Notes under the pieces: generated by a model
What the model saw: only the letters and a program-made list of their open reading frames with translations
The model's database searches: none
Told to the model about the DNA's origin: nothing
In this document: positions 1 through 8,694 of the stretch, one piece after another
Numbering within the stretch: position 1 is the first letter of the stretch
Layout: each line of letters opens with the position of its first letter
Made by a program: the position numbers and the translations under genes
Source: CBDDEC01 sp965198045
GTDB taxonomy: Bacteria; Chloroflexota; Dehalococcoidia; UBA2979
Assembly: GCA_965198045.1 (NCBI GenBank)
Contig: CBDAOL010000002.1
Coordinates: 1 to 48,369, forward strand
DNA: 48,369 bases
Direction of reading: 5' to 3'

Positions 1-572
1 ATCGTCTCATCCGGACGCTCGGCCAGCACCTTCAGGACGCGGTACTCGTTCGGCGTCAGGCGCACCGGCTCGCCGTCCTTCAGCACCTCGTGACGGCGCA
101 ACGAGATAGCGACCGGCCCGATCACCAGGTCGAAGTCATCGTCGCCGACCACGTCTTCCGCCCGACGCGCTGCGGCTCGCAGCCGCGCTGCCCGCTCGAT
201 CGGCGCCGTACGCGACGAGAAGAAGTCGGACGCGCCGAGGTCGAGGTAGCGCATGGCCTGCGCCGACTCGTCCGGCGGGCCGATCACCACCACCTGTCGC
301 TGCGAGCGACGAGATAGGTCGGCCACCAGCTCGTGGTAGTGCTCCGATCGCGCGTCGACCAGGACCACATCAGCCGGCTGCTGACGGATCTCGTCGAGGC
401 GACGGAAGCTGAACATCGCAACGTCGAACTCATCCTCGAGCGCCTCGCGGAGGTCGAACCGGTTGGACAGGATGCTGACGCTGGTGCGACGCCCGCCCTG
501 TGGCTGGGCGCGACACTCTGATTCATCGCAGTCATGGCGACAATCCCTCTGCCGTTCGGTGATGCGGTGCAT
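1..572 (-). CDS. Atypical OmpR/GlnR-like response regulator (C-terminus cut by window edge)
   Basis: An N-terminal receiver-like domain is followed by a winged-helix DNA-binding domain that runs off the left edge; LTPNEYRVLKVLAERPDE is typical of the start of OmpR/PhoB winged helices. In the receiver, the beta-3 Asp is kept (VVLVDARS). The acidic pair after beta-1 is absent (VSILSNRFDL) and the conserved Lys near beta-5 is replaced (GASDFFSSRTAP). This resembles actinobacterial GlnR-type orphan regulators, which work without phosphorylation by a histidine kinase. No kinase gene lies beside it here. The ATG at 572 is the first usable start in frame; a GTG at 575 is adjacent. Upstream the frame stays open to about 650, so the N-terminus is uncertain. 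The target genes cannot be read from the sequence. Confidence 0.75.
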   Translation of the reverse strand, partial: MHRITERQRDCRHDCDESECRAQPQGGRRTSVSILSNRFDLREALEDEFDVAMFSFRRLDEIRQQPADVVLVDARSEHYHELVADLSRRSQRQVVVIGPPDESAQAMRYLDLGASDFFSSRTAPIERAARLRAAARRAEDVVGDDDFDLVIGPVAISLRRHEVLKDGEPVRLTPNEYRVLKVLAERPDET

Positions 573-650
573 CACGTACGAACCGGCGCTGTCGCCCCGC
601 CCACGGATTGACCAGCGGGGAGCGGCGATGCAACGCCCCTCACAGCTGGA

Positions 651-1337
651 CTATCGACAATGATAAACGGAATCTTTAGATCTGTGTACTACCGATGAGC
701 CATCCCACGGATCGCTGCTCCTCGCCGCCGCCTCTTCCACTGTCGATACCGTGCCACTCTCTGACGGAGGTCTATGCGACCGGAACAGTGGCCGCAAGAC
801 AATCTCACTCGACCGTCGGGCGTGATCTTGGAGACTTCGCATGGCACTACAGACTCCAGACCGCGGCCATCCGCCACGCTGAGCCGGACCGCGGACTCCG
901 AGTAGCTCCTGGGGCCGTGCGCTCGAGAGGTACCAGCGCTCGCTGGAGCCGACGGCGAACTGCACGCCTGTGCGGAGGAACGGCACGCTGTAGGCACGGC
1001 GGCCACTGAACGAAAAGCGGATGCCCCAGCCGCCGTGCGGGAGCCAGGCGTAACGCTCGACGGTCACTTGCTGGATGTCGCTCAGCGGGATGGAGTGCTT
1101 GAAGTTGCCAAAGCTGGCGCGCACCTCGCTGTCATCGAGTTCGATTCGGAGCGTCGTGAATGTGCGGAAGGCTGCGAACATCGCGATCCCGACGAGCGCA
1201 GCGATCACCGCCGCCAGCGCTTCACCGCCCGCGAACATGACGATGGCGAGGAGAATGGCGAAGGCAGCCGCGCCGCCGAGCAGCGCATCGGCCCAGCGCG
1301 ACGCGTCGACCGTTTCGCTGTAGCGAGTGTCCGCCAT
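651..1337 (-). CDS. Membrane protein with PH-like domain, possibly frameshifted C-terminus
   Basis: A 228-residue product with two predicted membrane helices (about residues 17-35 and 38-55) is followed by a beta-rich segment resembling small bacterial PH-like domains (IPLSDIQQVTVERYAW, then GIRFSFSGRRAYSVPF and SSERWYLSSARPQEL). The start at 1337 has a strong ribosome binding site (GAGGAGGGC). After the RPQELL motif, where related proteins usually end within some 15 residues, the remaining roughly 80 residues are Arg/Ser-rich and look unlike folded protein. A one-base indel near 925 may have removed the true stop. It is divergent from the monooxygenase gene that starts at 1425. Function unknown. 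Confidence 0.55.
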   Translation of the reverse strand: MADTRYSETVDASRWADALLGGAAAFAILLAIVMFAGGEALAAVIAALVGIAMFAAFRTFTTLRIELDDSEVRASFGNFKHSIPLSDIQQVTVERYAWLPHGGWGIRFSFSGRRAYSVPFLRTGVQFAVGSSERWYLSSARPQELLGVRGPAQRGGWPRSGVCSAMRSLQDHARRSSEIVLRPLFRSHRPPSESGTVSTVEEAAARSSDPWDGSSVVHRSKDSVYHCR

Positions 1338-1424
1338 GTCTCAGCCCTCCTCGGGATGCGCGACGAGCGGCTTCCGGCCTATTCTCCGCCGAGCGGGCAT
1401 TCAGCGCACACCCCGGAGGAACCG

Positions 1425-3384
1425 ATGACGAGCAGTGGCCCACAGGCCTACCCGCCGATCAGTGCGGACGACGACGAGCTGCGGAACGCCCTCGAGGCGG
1501 CGCACATACCCTCGCTGATGTGCGCCCTGGTGCACGTCAGCGGCGACATGAGCCACGTGAGAGGCCCGATCCACCCGACCTCGACCCTGTTCGCCGACCC
1601 GCAGGGGGGCATCAGCGCCGAGGACCAGGCGACCGTCCGCGAACTCGCGTTCGAGCTGCTGCGCACCTTCCGGGACGCCGGCAGCGCGCTGCCGGCCTCG
1701 CCCTCCACGCCGAGGTGCGCGAGATGTCGAGCTTCCTGATCGCGGACACGGTGCCGACGGACTACGAGGAGTTCCTGCTCTCCGAGCTGGCGATGCAAGG
1801 GCAGGACTCCTACGCGCACCCCTCGTTCGAGGGCATCAGCGACGAGGCGCGGAGCGATTTCCACGTGGTGATCGTGGGCGCAGGGATGTCTGGTCTCCTG
1901 GCGGCGATCCGCCTGGACGGCGAGGGCATTCCGTACACGATCATCGAGAAGAACGCCGAGGTCGGCGGCACCTGGTACGAGAACCAGTACCCCGGCTGCC
2001 GAGTCGACAACCCGAACCACATCTACTCGTACTCGTTCGAGCCGCAGGACTGGCCGCAGTTCTACTCCGACCGCAACGTGCTGTTCGACTACTTCGACCG
2101 CATCGCCGACAAGTACGACATCCGCCCGCACATCCGTTTCGACACCGAGGTCGAGTCGGCCGAGTTCAACGAGGAGAGCGGGGGCTGGACCGTGACGGTG
2201 ACGGGTGCCGACGGGGCCGCGGAGGCGATCGAGGCGAACGCCGTGATCAGCGCTGTCGGGCAGCTCAACCGCCCTCGGATGCCGAAGATCGCCGGGCGCG
2301 AGGCCTTCGAAGGCGTCTCGTTTCACTCGGGCGAGTGGGAGCACGAGCACGACCTCGCTGGCAAGCGCGTCGGCGTGATCGGCACCGGCGCTTCGGCGTT
2401 CCAGTTCGTGCCGGAGATCTCCCAGGACGCCGACGAGGTGGTGATCTTCCAGCGGACGGCACCATGGATGGCGCCGGCGCCGACCTACCGCCAGGACATC
2501 CCGGAGGGCAAGCACTGGCTGATCAACCACGTGCCGTTCTACGACAGTGGTACCGCTTCTCGCTGTTCTGGCGGACCTCGGAGGGCATGCTGCGCTCCGT
2601 CGAGGTGGACCCCGACTGGGACCAGGCACAGGGCTCCGTGAGCGCCACGAACCAACAGCTGCGAGAGCTGCTCACCGCCTACATCAGCGGCACGCTCGCT
2701 GAGGCGCCCGCGGTGCTGGCGAACGCCATTCCGGACTACCCACCGGGCGGCAAGCGCATGGTCATCGACGACGGCAACTGGCTACGGGCGTTGATGCGCG
2801 ACAACGTTCACGTCACGACCGACCCCATCGAGGCGATCACGCCGACCGGCATCAGCACCACGAGCGGCGCCGAGGAGGCGTTCGACGTGATCATCTTCGC
2901 CACGGGCTTCCAGGCCTCGAACTTCCTGATGCCGATGCGCGTGGTGGGGCGAGATGGCGTGGAGTTGCACGATCACTGGGATGGCACGGCTCGCGCGTAC
3001 ATGGGGATCAGCATCCCCGGCTTCCCGAACCTGTTCTGCCTGTACGGGCCGAACACGAACATCGTGGTCAACGGCAGCACGATCTTCTTCGCGGAGTGCG
3101 AGATGCGCTACGTCATGGGCTGCCTGCGCCTGCTCCTCGACGGCGACCGGCCGGCTATGGAGTGCAAGGTCGCGGTGCACGACGCCTACAACCGGCGCAT
3201 CGACGAAGGCAACGCGGCGATGGCGTGGGGCACGCCGGACGTGTCGAGCTGGTACAAGAACAGCGCCGGCCACGTGACGCAGAACTGGCCGTTCTCGCTC
3301 CTGGAGTTCTGGTCGCAGACGCTTGAGCCCGACCCTGACGACTACGAGTTCCTTGAGGCGCGGGTTCCGGCCGGCGTCCTCTAG
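1425..3384 (+). CDS. Baeyer-Villiger flavin monooxygenase, 4-hydroxyacetophenone-monooxygenase type (two frameshifts)
   Basis: Predicted NADPH/FAD-dependent oxygenation of a ketone to an ester. Read through two shifts, the protein is about 653 residues, the length of HAPMO-type enzymes. These carry an extra N-terminal domain of about 140 residues before the flavin domain, and the segment DDELRNALEAAHIPSL belongs to that part. The FAD Rossmann motif is VGAGMSGLLAAI (about residue 150), the BVMO fingerprint FEGVSFHSGEW (about 297) matches FxGxxxHxxxW, and the NADPH Rossmann motif is IGTGASAFQFV (about 317). ATG 1425 follows GGAGGA. Shift one is near 1695, where CTGCCGGCCTC would need one more C to read ALPGLALHAEV. 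Shift two is near 2547, where one base is missing before TGGTACCGC (WYRF). The substrate cannot be assigned. Confidence 0.85.
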
Positions 3385-3402
3385 GCGGGGTCCCGCGGGG
3401 AT

Positions 3403-3856
3403 CTAGGCGGCGGGACGATCGAAGGGCTGCGACACCGGCAGGTTCGACCACACGTTGCAGCGCGCGATCGATCAACGCCGCGATCAGTTCAGGCGACTCC
3501 GGCCACCCGTGGACGAAGTCGAAGCCACGGTCAAGCAGACGCTCGAGCTGGCCGGCACCTCGTGCACTGGGCGCAGCCAGGAGCGTCGGCCCGGCGAACT
3601 CGGTCACCGGCAGCAGATGTTGGCTCTCGAGCTGCGGCGTCGGGTCGATCACCACCAGCGCGTCCGCCCAGGCGAAAGAGGCGGCGTCCGGCGCGACGCG
3701 GCCGAGGCGGTCCGACCAGGCCTCGATGCCGCGCGTGCGGAGCTCAGTGACCACGCGGGAGGACGCCTCGGGCGGTCCCAGGACGAGCGCGCGCCCGCTC
3801 GACCGCGCAAGTGGGCGGCTGGCGGGCGACAGGCGATCAAACGCGTGCAATTCCAT
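3403..3856 (-). CDS. Receiver-like (pseudo-receiver) protein, frameshift near C-terminus
   Basis: A protein of about 150 residues with alternating beta strands and helices like a response-regulator receiver. It shows a strand ending in Asp (ADALVVIDPT), a later strand (PTLLAAPSARG) and a helix-rich end (GFDFVHGWPESPELIAALI). The acidic pair and the conserved Lys are not recognisable, so phosphorylation is doubtful. In the starting frame translation runs on into the antisense of the monooxygenase gene. Removing one base near 3470 instead gives CNVWSNLPVSQPFDRPAA and a stop at 3403, 18 bases from the convergent monooxygenase stop. I take that as the real end. No output domain is present. Confidence 0.5.
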
Positions 3857-3932
3857 GGCCTCTATTGAGCGCGATCGGCTGCGCGAGGGGCATCGGGAGA
3901 TCTACTGATTCGAGACGAGGTACGCATACGAG

Positions 3933-4922
3933 TCAGCCGAGGAAGATCGTGACGAAGATGGTCACGCCGCCCTCGTCCGTGACGGCGGCGACCCCCACCT
4001 CCTCGAAGTGCCTGCCGAGGATGTTCGCGGCGTGTGTGGGGCTCTCCATCAGCTTCGTGATCGCGACGAACACGGACCGGTCTTCGTCGCCTGAGATCTT
4101 CGCCAGGTTCTCGCCACCCGCGGTCAGGGGAATGCCGGCGGCATTGAGGAGCTTGAGCCACGTCTCGCCACTGGGACTGACGTGTGCGAAGTAGCCGAGC
4201 GTCTGCATGTCGACCGCGCGCTGCATCGCGACGGCGGTCGCTGCCTCGGAGGCGACGAGCGGCGCGAGTCCGGCGGCGACGCGCTCCTGGTTCATTGCGA
4301 GGAAGAGGCCCTGGGCGCGCGCCGAATAGGTCGAGGGCGCGACTGGCGGGGTGCTGACGACGGGTAGCGGCGTGGCGACCGGCGTCGGCACGGGCGTGGC
4401 CACAGCGGTGGGACTCGGCGTCGCAACGGGTGTCACGCCCGCGCCAGCTACCGGCGCAGAGTCAGTGGCGGACGTCGGCAGCGGCGTTGCGAGCGGCGCT
4501 GCGGCCGCCACGGACGCTTCTTCCGGTGTGACGAGGGTGGCAGCGGCCTCGACAATCGCGTTGGTAAGAGCGGAGTCGCCGGACGTGGGGGCCGTACCGG
4601 CGCGCGCCGGGAGCAACGCGGTCGGCGGCTCGTCCACGGGCACCACGGGTGCGGGCACGGCATCCGAAGTGGCGGGACCCAGGATCCCTGCTGGCACGGG
4701 TTGGGGAGCGACCGAGGCACCCTCGAGCGACGAGAATGGCCAGCCCTGCGACTCCGCGATCGCCGGGGCTGCGGCGGCGGTGAGCGTAGCGGCGATCACC
4801 AAGACCAGAGCGCCGATCGTCCAGATCAGTCGATCTGGGGTCGCGGGAGGGGCTGGAAACGCAACAGGCTGCGTGCTAAACGCCATAAAGAGAACGTCGG
4901 CGGAAACTCCCCAGTTCTTCAT
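3933..4922 (-). CDS. Secreted or membrane-anchored CAP/SCP (YkwD-like) protein
   Basis: 329 residues: a hydrophobic helix at about 33-52, a long Pro/Thr/Ala/Val low-complexity linker (about 55-195) and a C-terminal CAP domain (about 200-329). Family landmarks seen are MNQERVAAGLAPL, the His in YFAHVSPSGETW, GENLA and HAANIL. CAP proteins of this kind are extracytoplasmic; their chemistry is not settled. The ATG at 4922 lies only 35 bases from the divergent sortase start. A second ATG at 4885 (MAFSTQP) would still keep the membrane helix and would leave more room for a promoter. No LPxTG-like sorting signal is visible at the C-terminus. The neighbouring sortase suggests a shared role at the cell surface. 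Confidence 0.8.
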   Translation of the reverse strand: MKNWGVSADVLFMAFSTQPVAFPAPPATPDRLIWTIGALVLVIAATLTAAAAPAIAESQGWPFSSLEGASVAPQPVPAGILGPATSDAVPAPVVPVDEPPTALLPARAGTAPTSGDSALTNAIVEAAATLVTPEEASVAAAAPLATPLPTSATDSAPVAGAGVTPVATPSPTAVATPVPTPVATPLPVVSTPPVAPSTYSARAQGLFLAMNQERVAAGLAPLVASEAATAVAMQRAVDMQTLGYFAHVSPSGETWLKLLNAAGIPLTAGGENLAKISGDEDRSVFVAITKLMESPTHAANILGRHFEEVGVAAVTDEGGVTIFVTIFLG

Positions 4923-4957
4923 GGGCGAGCTCTCGGCGACGCGAGACGGGGAGCCTC

Positions 4958-5751
4958 GTGGGGAACCGTTCGTTCTTCGAAGTCACGCGGCTACGTGCCG
5001 CCGTCGCCGTCGGGGCGCTGGTCGTTTCGCTCTTGGCGCTCGTGATCCTGCTCGCTCCCAGTGCGTCCGACGACGACGCTCTCACCGCTGAGGCGACGCC
5101 GGCGCCAACTGCAACTCAGCTCGCCGCGGCCCCCGCGACCCCCGCGACTCCCGCACCGAGCGGATCACCGGCAACCGCATCACCCACAGCCGCCGCCACT
5201 CACTGCCTGCAACGGAGACGCCCGAAGGAACGGCCTCGACCGTGCCGTCGCCCGCGGCAACCGCCTCGTCGACAGGTGTGGTGTCGCCACAGCCCAGCCC
5301 ACCGCCAACGGGCCCGGACGTACGGCTCGAGATCCCCTCGATCGGCGTCGATGCCTGGGTGATCCGTATGGGCCTGGACACCAACGGCGTGATGGAAGTG
5401 CCGCGCAACGGGCAGCTGGTCGCCTGGTACGACTTCACCTCGGTGCCCGGTGCGCCGGGGAACGCCGTGATGAGCGCACACCTCGACTACCGCGGCTCAA
5501 CCGCTGTCTTCTGGCGACTCGGTGACCTGCGCGATGGCGACCGCGTGATCGTGGTCCTCGAGGGCGAGCCGATCGAGTACGTCGTGTCGAGGATCTACTC
5601 GACACGGCCGGAGGACGCGGACCTGCGCGAGATCATCGGCGGTCGCTCGGGACCGGAGACGGTGACGCTGATCACTTGTGGCGGCATCTGGGATGCGGCA
5701 GAGGGTCAGTACGACCACCGTGTGATCGTGCAGGCGCAACGGGTCGTCTGA
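4958..5751 (+). CDS. Sortase (class E/F-like transpeptidase), one frameshift
   Basis: About 264 residues when read through one shift. It has an N-terminal membrane anchor (about residues 13-32), a Thr/Pro/Ala linker and a sortase catalytic domain. The catalytic triad is visible: His in SAHLDYRG (about 174), Cys in LITCGG (about 241) and Arg in YDHRVIVQA (about 255). GTG 4958 follows GGGGAG. The shift lies near 5190-5200, where GCCGCCGCCACTCAC needs one more C to continue as HSLPATETPEGTAST. The frames on both sides are clearly coding, so one gene is inferred. Sortases join surface proteins to cell-wall or pilus acceptors after cutting a sorting motif. No substrate with an obvious sorting signal is in this window. 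Confidence 0.85.
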
Positions 5752-5814
5752 GACCTCGAAGGCTAACTGCAACAACGTTGGCGGGGCGCAGAACGTCTGT
5801 TCCGTTCCGCTGTT

Positions 5815-5974
5815 TTCTTACAACTTGCGGACATTCGACGACGTCTTAGTGGTTTGCCGCCTCACTACGTACGGCAGGCGGCGGCATGAGTTGGCTGCGA
5901 TCGTAAGCAAACTATCTAGTTCTTACGCGTTTCTCGTGAATCTTACGTTGTCCCGATTTTTCTGTCTCTAGCAT
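5815..5974 (+). promoter_or_regulatory. AT-richer leader with phased CTTACG boxes and possible promoter, upstream of the sigma factor
   Basis: The 260-base gap 5752-6011 is less GC-rich than its surroundings. TTCTTAC occurs at 5815-5821. CGTAAG (the inverse) at 5902-5907, CTTACG at 5922-5927 and CTTACG at 5942-5947 start exactly 20 bases apart, about two helical turns, which fits binding of one protein on one DNA face. A weak promoter may follow: TTGTCC at 5948-5953 and TAGCAT at 5969-5974, with a short 15-base spacer. Related boxes precede the pilin gene at 10395-10616. The binding protein is unknown. Confidence 0.4.
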
Positions 5975-6011
5975 TTTCCTTCGTTGGACCAAAGGCGGGG
6001 GAGCCACGAAC

Positions 6012-6630
6012 GTGGCGAAGCAGCAACCGGCGCAGCCGGAGCAGCACATCACTTCGATGGCGGTCGTCGAGGCCGCCCGTGCGGGGCGATGAATCCGCGT
6101 GGGCGGCCATCTTCGATCACCACTACGACCGCATGTTCCGTTTCTTCCGCTCGCGTGTCGCCACGGTCGAACAGGCCGAAGATCTGGCGTCCAACGTGTT
6201 CCTGGAGGCGTTCCGGTCGATCACCCGCTTCCAGTGGCAGGGCAAGCCATTCGAAGCCTGGCTGTTCGGCATCGCCCGCAACCAGCTCGCCTCCTACTAC
6301 CGCTCCAAACCGCCTGACGACGTGCAGACGGAGCTCCACACTCGCGACGAGTTCCTCGAGGTCGAGGTGCGCGACATCCTCGAACGCCTGCGCCCTGACC
6401 ACCGCACTGCCCTGGAGTTGCGCTTCATCGTCGGGCTGTCCGGCGTCGAGGCGGCGGCGGCTATGGACCGCAGCCACGGTTCGTTCCGTTCGCTGCTGCT
6501 GCGCGCGGTGCGCGCCTTCCGTGCTGAGAGTCACAAGGCGAACGACCAGGAGCGCCGCTCCACGCGTCGGCGGCGGGTCGGTCTGGGCCTGCCCCTGGGT
6601 GAAAACCAGGCGCAGAAACCAGCGTCATGA
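6012..6630 (+). CDS. ECF-type RNA polymerase sigma factor (one frameshift)
   Basis: About 205 residues after correction. Region 2 is visible (AIFDHHYDRMFRFFRSR, then EDLASNVFLEAFRSI, then PFEAWLFGIARNQ), and region 4 follows (LRPDHRTALELRFIVGLSGVEAAAAM). GTG 6012 is preceded by GGGGGAG and reads into MAVVEAARAG. The frame breaks at GCGGGGCGATGAA (6081-6093), where one G too many separates it from GDESAWAAIFDHHYD. Removing one G restores the usual sigma N-terminus. A basic tail (RRSTRRRRVGLG) follows region 4. No anti-sigma factor gene is recognisable beside it; the next gene is the VWA-FHA protein. It may control the block that follows, which is inference from position only. Confidence 0.85.
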
Positions 6631-6656
6631 CGGGCGCAGAGGCCGTCAGGGTTATC

Positions 6657-6666
6657 CCGATATCGG
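6657..6666. promoter_or_regulatory. 10-bp palindrome CCGATATCGG, possible operator
   Basis: A perfect palindrome between the sigma factor and the VWA-FHA gene. The 168-base gap also holds a potential hairpin, CGCCGG-N6-CCGGCG, at 6747-6764. No clear -35/-10 pair was found. A role as an operator is only suggested by position. Confidence 0.25.
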
Positions 6667-6798
6667 ATGTCTCCGGCAGGCATCAAAACTACATACGAAT
6701 CTGCCGATAACTAGGGGGAGCAGTCGAGGGACTAACAACAGCCATGCGCCGGACCTGCCCGGCGGGTGGCGTTCGGTTGGCACTGGGAGTTCGATATT

Positions 6799-8694
6799 GT
6801 GAATCGCGCCATCAGTACGACGACACTCCGCTTGCTGACGCTGGCCGTAGCTGCGCTGGCGCTGCGCGTGGTCCCCGCGTCGCAGGTGACAGCCCAACTC
6901 GGCGAGGACGAGGAGCCGACGTACACGCTCCGCATCCTGGCCGTGGAACACGACCCGGCCGGCTCACTTGCCATCTCGGTACGCGTCGCTGGCGTCACCG
7001 ACCTCGAGCCTCCGCGATTCACATCGCTTGTCGACGGCATCCCGCAGCGAGTCGATGCAACGCCGACACGTGACGTCGACACGCTGGCAATCGTGCTGGC
7101 CATCGACACGAGCGGGAGCATGGCCGGCGCCCCCATCGAGGCGGCCCGGGATGCTGCGATCTCGTTGATCGACCAGCTCAACGAGGGCGACGAGGTCGCC
7201 ATCGTGCGGTTCTCCAACAACGTGTCACTGGCGCTCGACTTTACGACCGACCGCGCCGTGGCCAGGGACGTCCTGAACTCGCTGGTCGCGCAGGGCGAAA
7301 CCGCCCTCTACGACGCGTCCGCTTTCACGGCCGACCTGCTCTCCGACATTTCCCCCGCGCGCAGCAACCTCGTCCTGCTCTCGGACGGCGAGGAGTCGGG
7401 CGCCTCGGCGGCTGCACGTGACGCGAGCATCCAGTCCCTGACCGACAGCGGCGCGACCGCGTTCGCTTTCGGGCTCGGCACGAGCTCCGACGCGGAGTAC
7501 CTCGAGGCCGTTGCAGCGGGCACGGGTGGCGAGTTCTGGGAGGTCGCGGACGACGGCGCCCTCGGCTCGCTGTTCTCGTCCCTTGGCGGCCGCCTCGGCG
7601 CGACCGACCTGGTGCAGGTCGTGACCCGCCCGTTCGCCATCGGCACGCATACGGCCGACATCTTCGCGACGGTTCTAGGAGAGCGCCTGGAGGCCAGAGC
7701 TGAATTCGAGGTCACGAACGAGGGCTTCGTCGAGATCAGCGCGGTCGAAGGCGGTGAGCCGGGCGACCCGATCACCGTGATCGCTACGACGCTGGTTGAC
7801 CCTGCTGTGCTGCGCCTGGAGGCGACGGCCGGCGGGCAGTCGCTCGCCTTCGGCAGCGGCACCTCGCTCACCATCGACCCATGGCGATTCGGCCCCGGGT
7901 CGTTGCTCATCGACGTGCGCGCGAACGTCTCCGCCGGTTTGGCCGGCAGCGCGACGTTTGAGCTCGTGGTACCAACGCTCAGCCCGACACTCACCATCGA
8001 ACAGCAGCCCGAAGCGACCTCCGTGACCGTGCGCCAGCGCGTGCAAGGTCCGGGTGAGTCCACGATTGTGATTCGCGATGGCGGGGAAGAGCTGGCTTCG
8101 TCCTCGAACAGCGAGCTTCTGCTCGAGCTGCCGCGGGGCACGGGCGACCTGACCATCGAGTTGTTGGACGCCGAAGGTGGCGTGCTGGCGACAGAGAGCA
8201 TCAGCAGCCTGCCAGCGCTGGAGCCCTCGAGCAGCCCGCCCTGGATGCCGATCCTCGCGGTCGTGACGATCGTGGCCCTGGTCGGCCTGCTCTGGTACCG
8301 GCGACGGGACAACACGCCGCGGCCGACGCCGCTGCGGGTCCGCGCGCCGCGCCGAGTGGCGCCGCAGACGCCGCCGCGCGATATCGAGCTTGGGACGCTG
8401 ACAGTGGTCGCTTCGGACGGCACCGAGCGCGCTTATCGCATGGGCCCGCGACCGGTCACCATCGGCCGCGCCTCCTCCTGCGACATCGTCCTCGACGACC
8501 CGGATGTGCGACCGATGCACGCGCGCATCTCGGCGGATCCCGGCGGCCAGTTCCGCATCCACGGGCTGAGCTCCCGCGGTGTCCCCTACCAGCAACAGCA
8601 GCGTGATGAATGGTTGATTGTCGCCGCCGGCGAGGAGGTAGCGATCGCCAGTTACGTAGTTCGCATGGATGCAGTACAGGCGGTGGCCTCATGA
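6799..8694 (+). CDS. Exported VWA domain / membrane helix / cytoplasmic FHA domain protein
   Basis: 631 residues from GTG 6799, which has GGGAG nine bases upstream. The order is N-terminal signal or anchor helix (about 5-28), von Willebrand A domain with MIDAS motif AIDTSGSM (about 100-107) and later LLSDGEESG, beta-rich segments, a single membrane helix (about 480-502, MPILAVVTIVALVGLLWY) followed by RRR, then a C-terminal FHA domain (IGRASSCDIVLDDPDV, HARI). Topology: VWA outside, FHA inside. In the FHA, the usual Ser-Arg before the His is RPM, so phosphothreonine binding may be altered. It overlaps the next gene by ATGA. A role in sensing or assembling surface structures with the Tad pilus is inferred from context only. 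Confidence 0.85.
   Translation: MNRAISTTTLRLLTLAVAALALRVVPASQVTAQLGEDEEPTYTLRILAVEHDPAGSLAISVRVAGVTDLEPPRFTSLVDGIPQRVDATPTRDVDTLAIVLAIDTSGSMAGAPIEAARDAAISLIDQLNEGDEVAIVRFSNNVSLALDFTTDRAVARDVLNSLVAQGETALYDASAFTADLLSDISPARSNLVLLSDGEESGASAAARDASIQSLTDSGATAFAFGLGTSSDAEYLEAVAAGTGGEFWEVADDGALGSLFSSLGGRLGATDLVQVVTRPFAIGTHTADIFATVLGERLEARAEFEVTNEGFVEISAVEGGEPGDPITVIATTLVDPAVLRLEATAGGQSLAFGSGTSLTIDPWRFGPGSLLIDVRANVSAGLAGSATFELVVPTLSPTLTIEQQPEATSVTVRQRVQGPGESTIVIRDGGEELASSSNSELLLELPRGTGDLTIELLDAEGGVLATESISSLPALEPSSSPPWMPILAVVTIVALVGLLWYRRRDNTPRPTPLRVRAPRRVAPQTPPRDIELGTLTVVASDGTERAYRMGPRPVTIGRASSCDIVLDDPDVRPMHARISADPGGQFRIHGLSSRGVPYQQQQRDEWLIVAAGEEVAIASYVVRMDAVQAVAS

Noticed and set aside
3381..3410. 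CTAGGCGG direct repeat and GC-rich stem between convergent genes as terminator
   Set aside because: The possible stem is five bases with a two-base loop; too weak.
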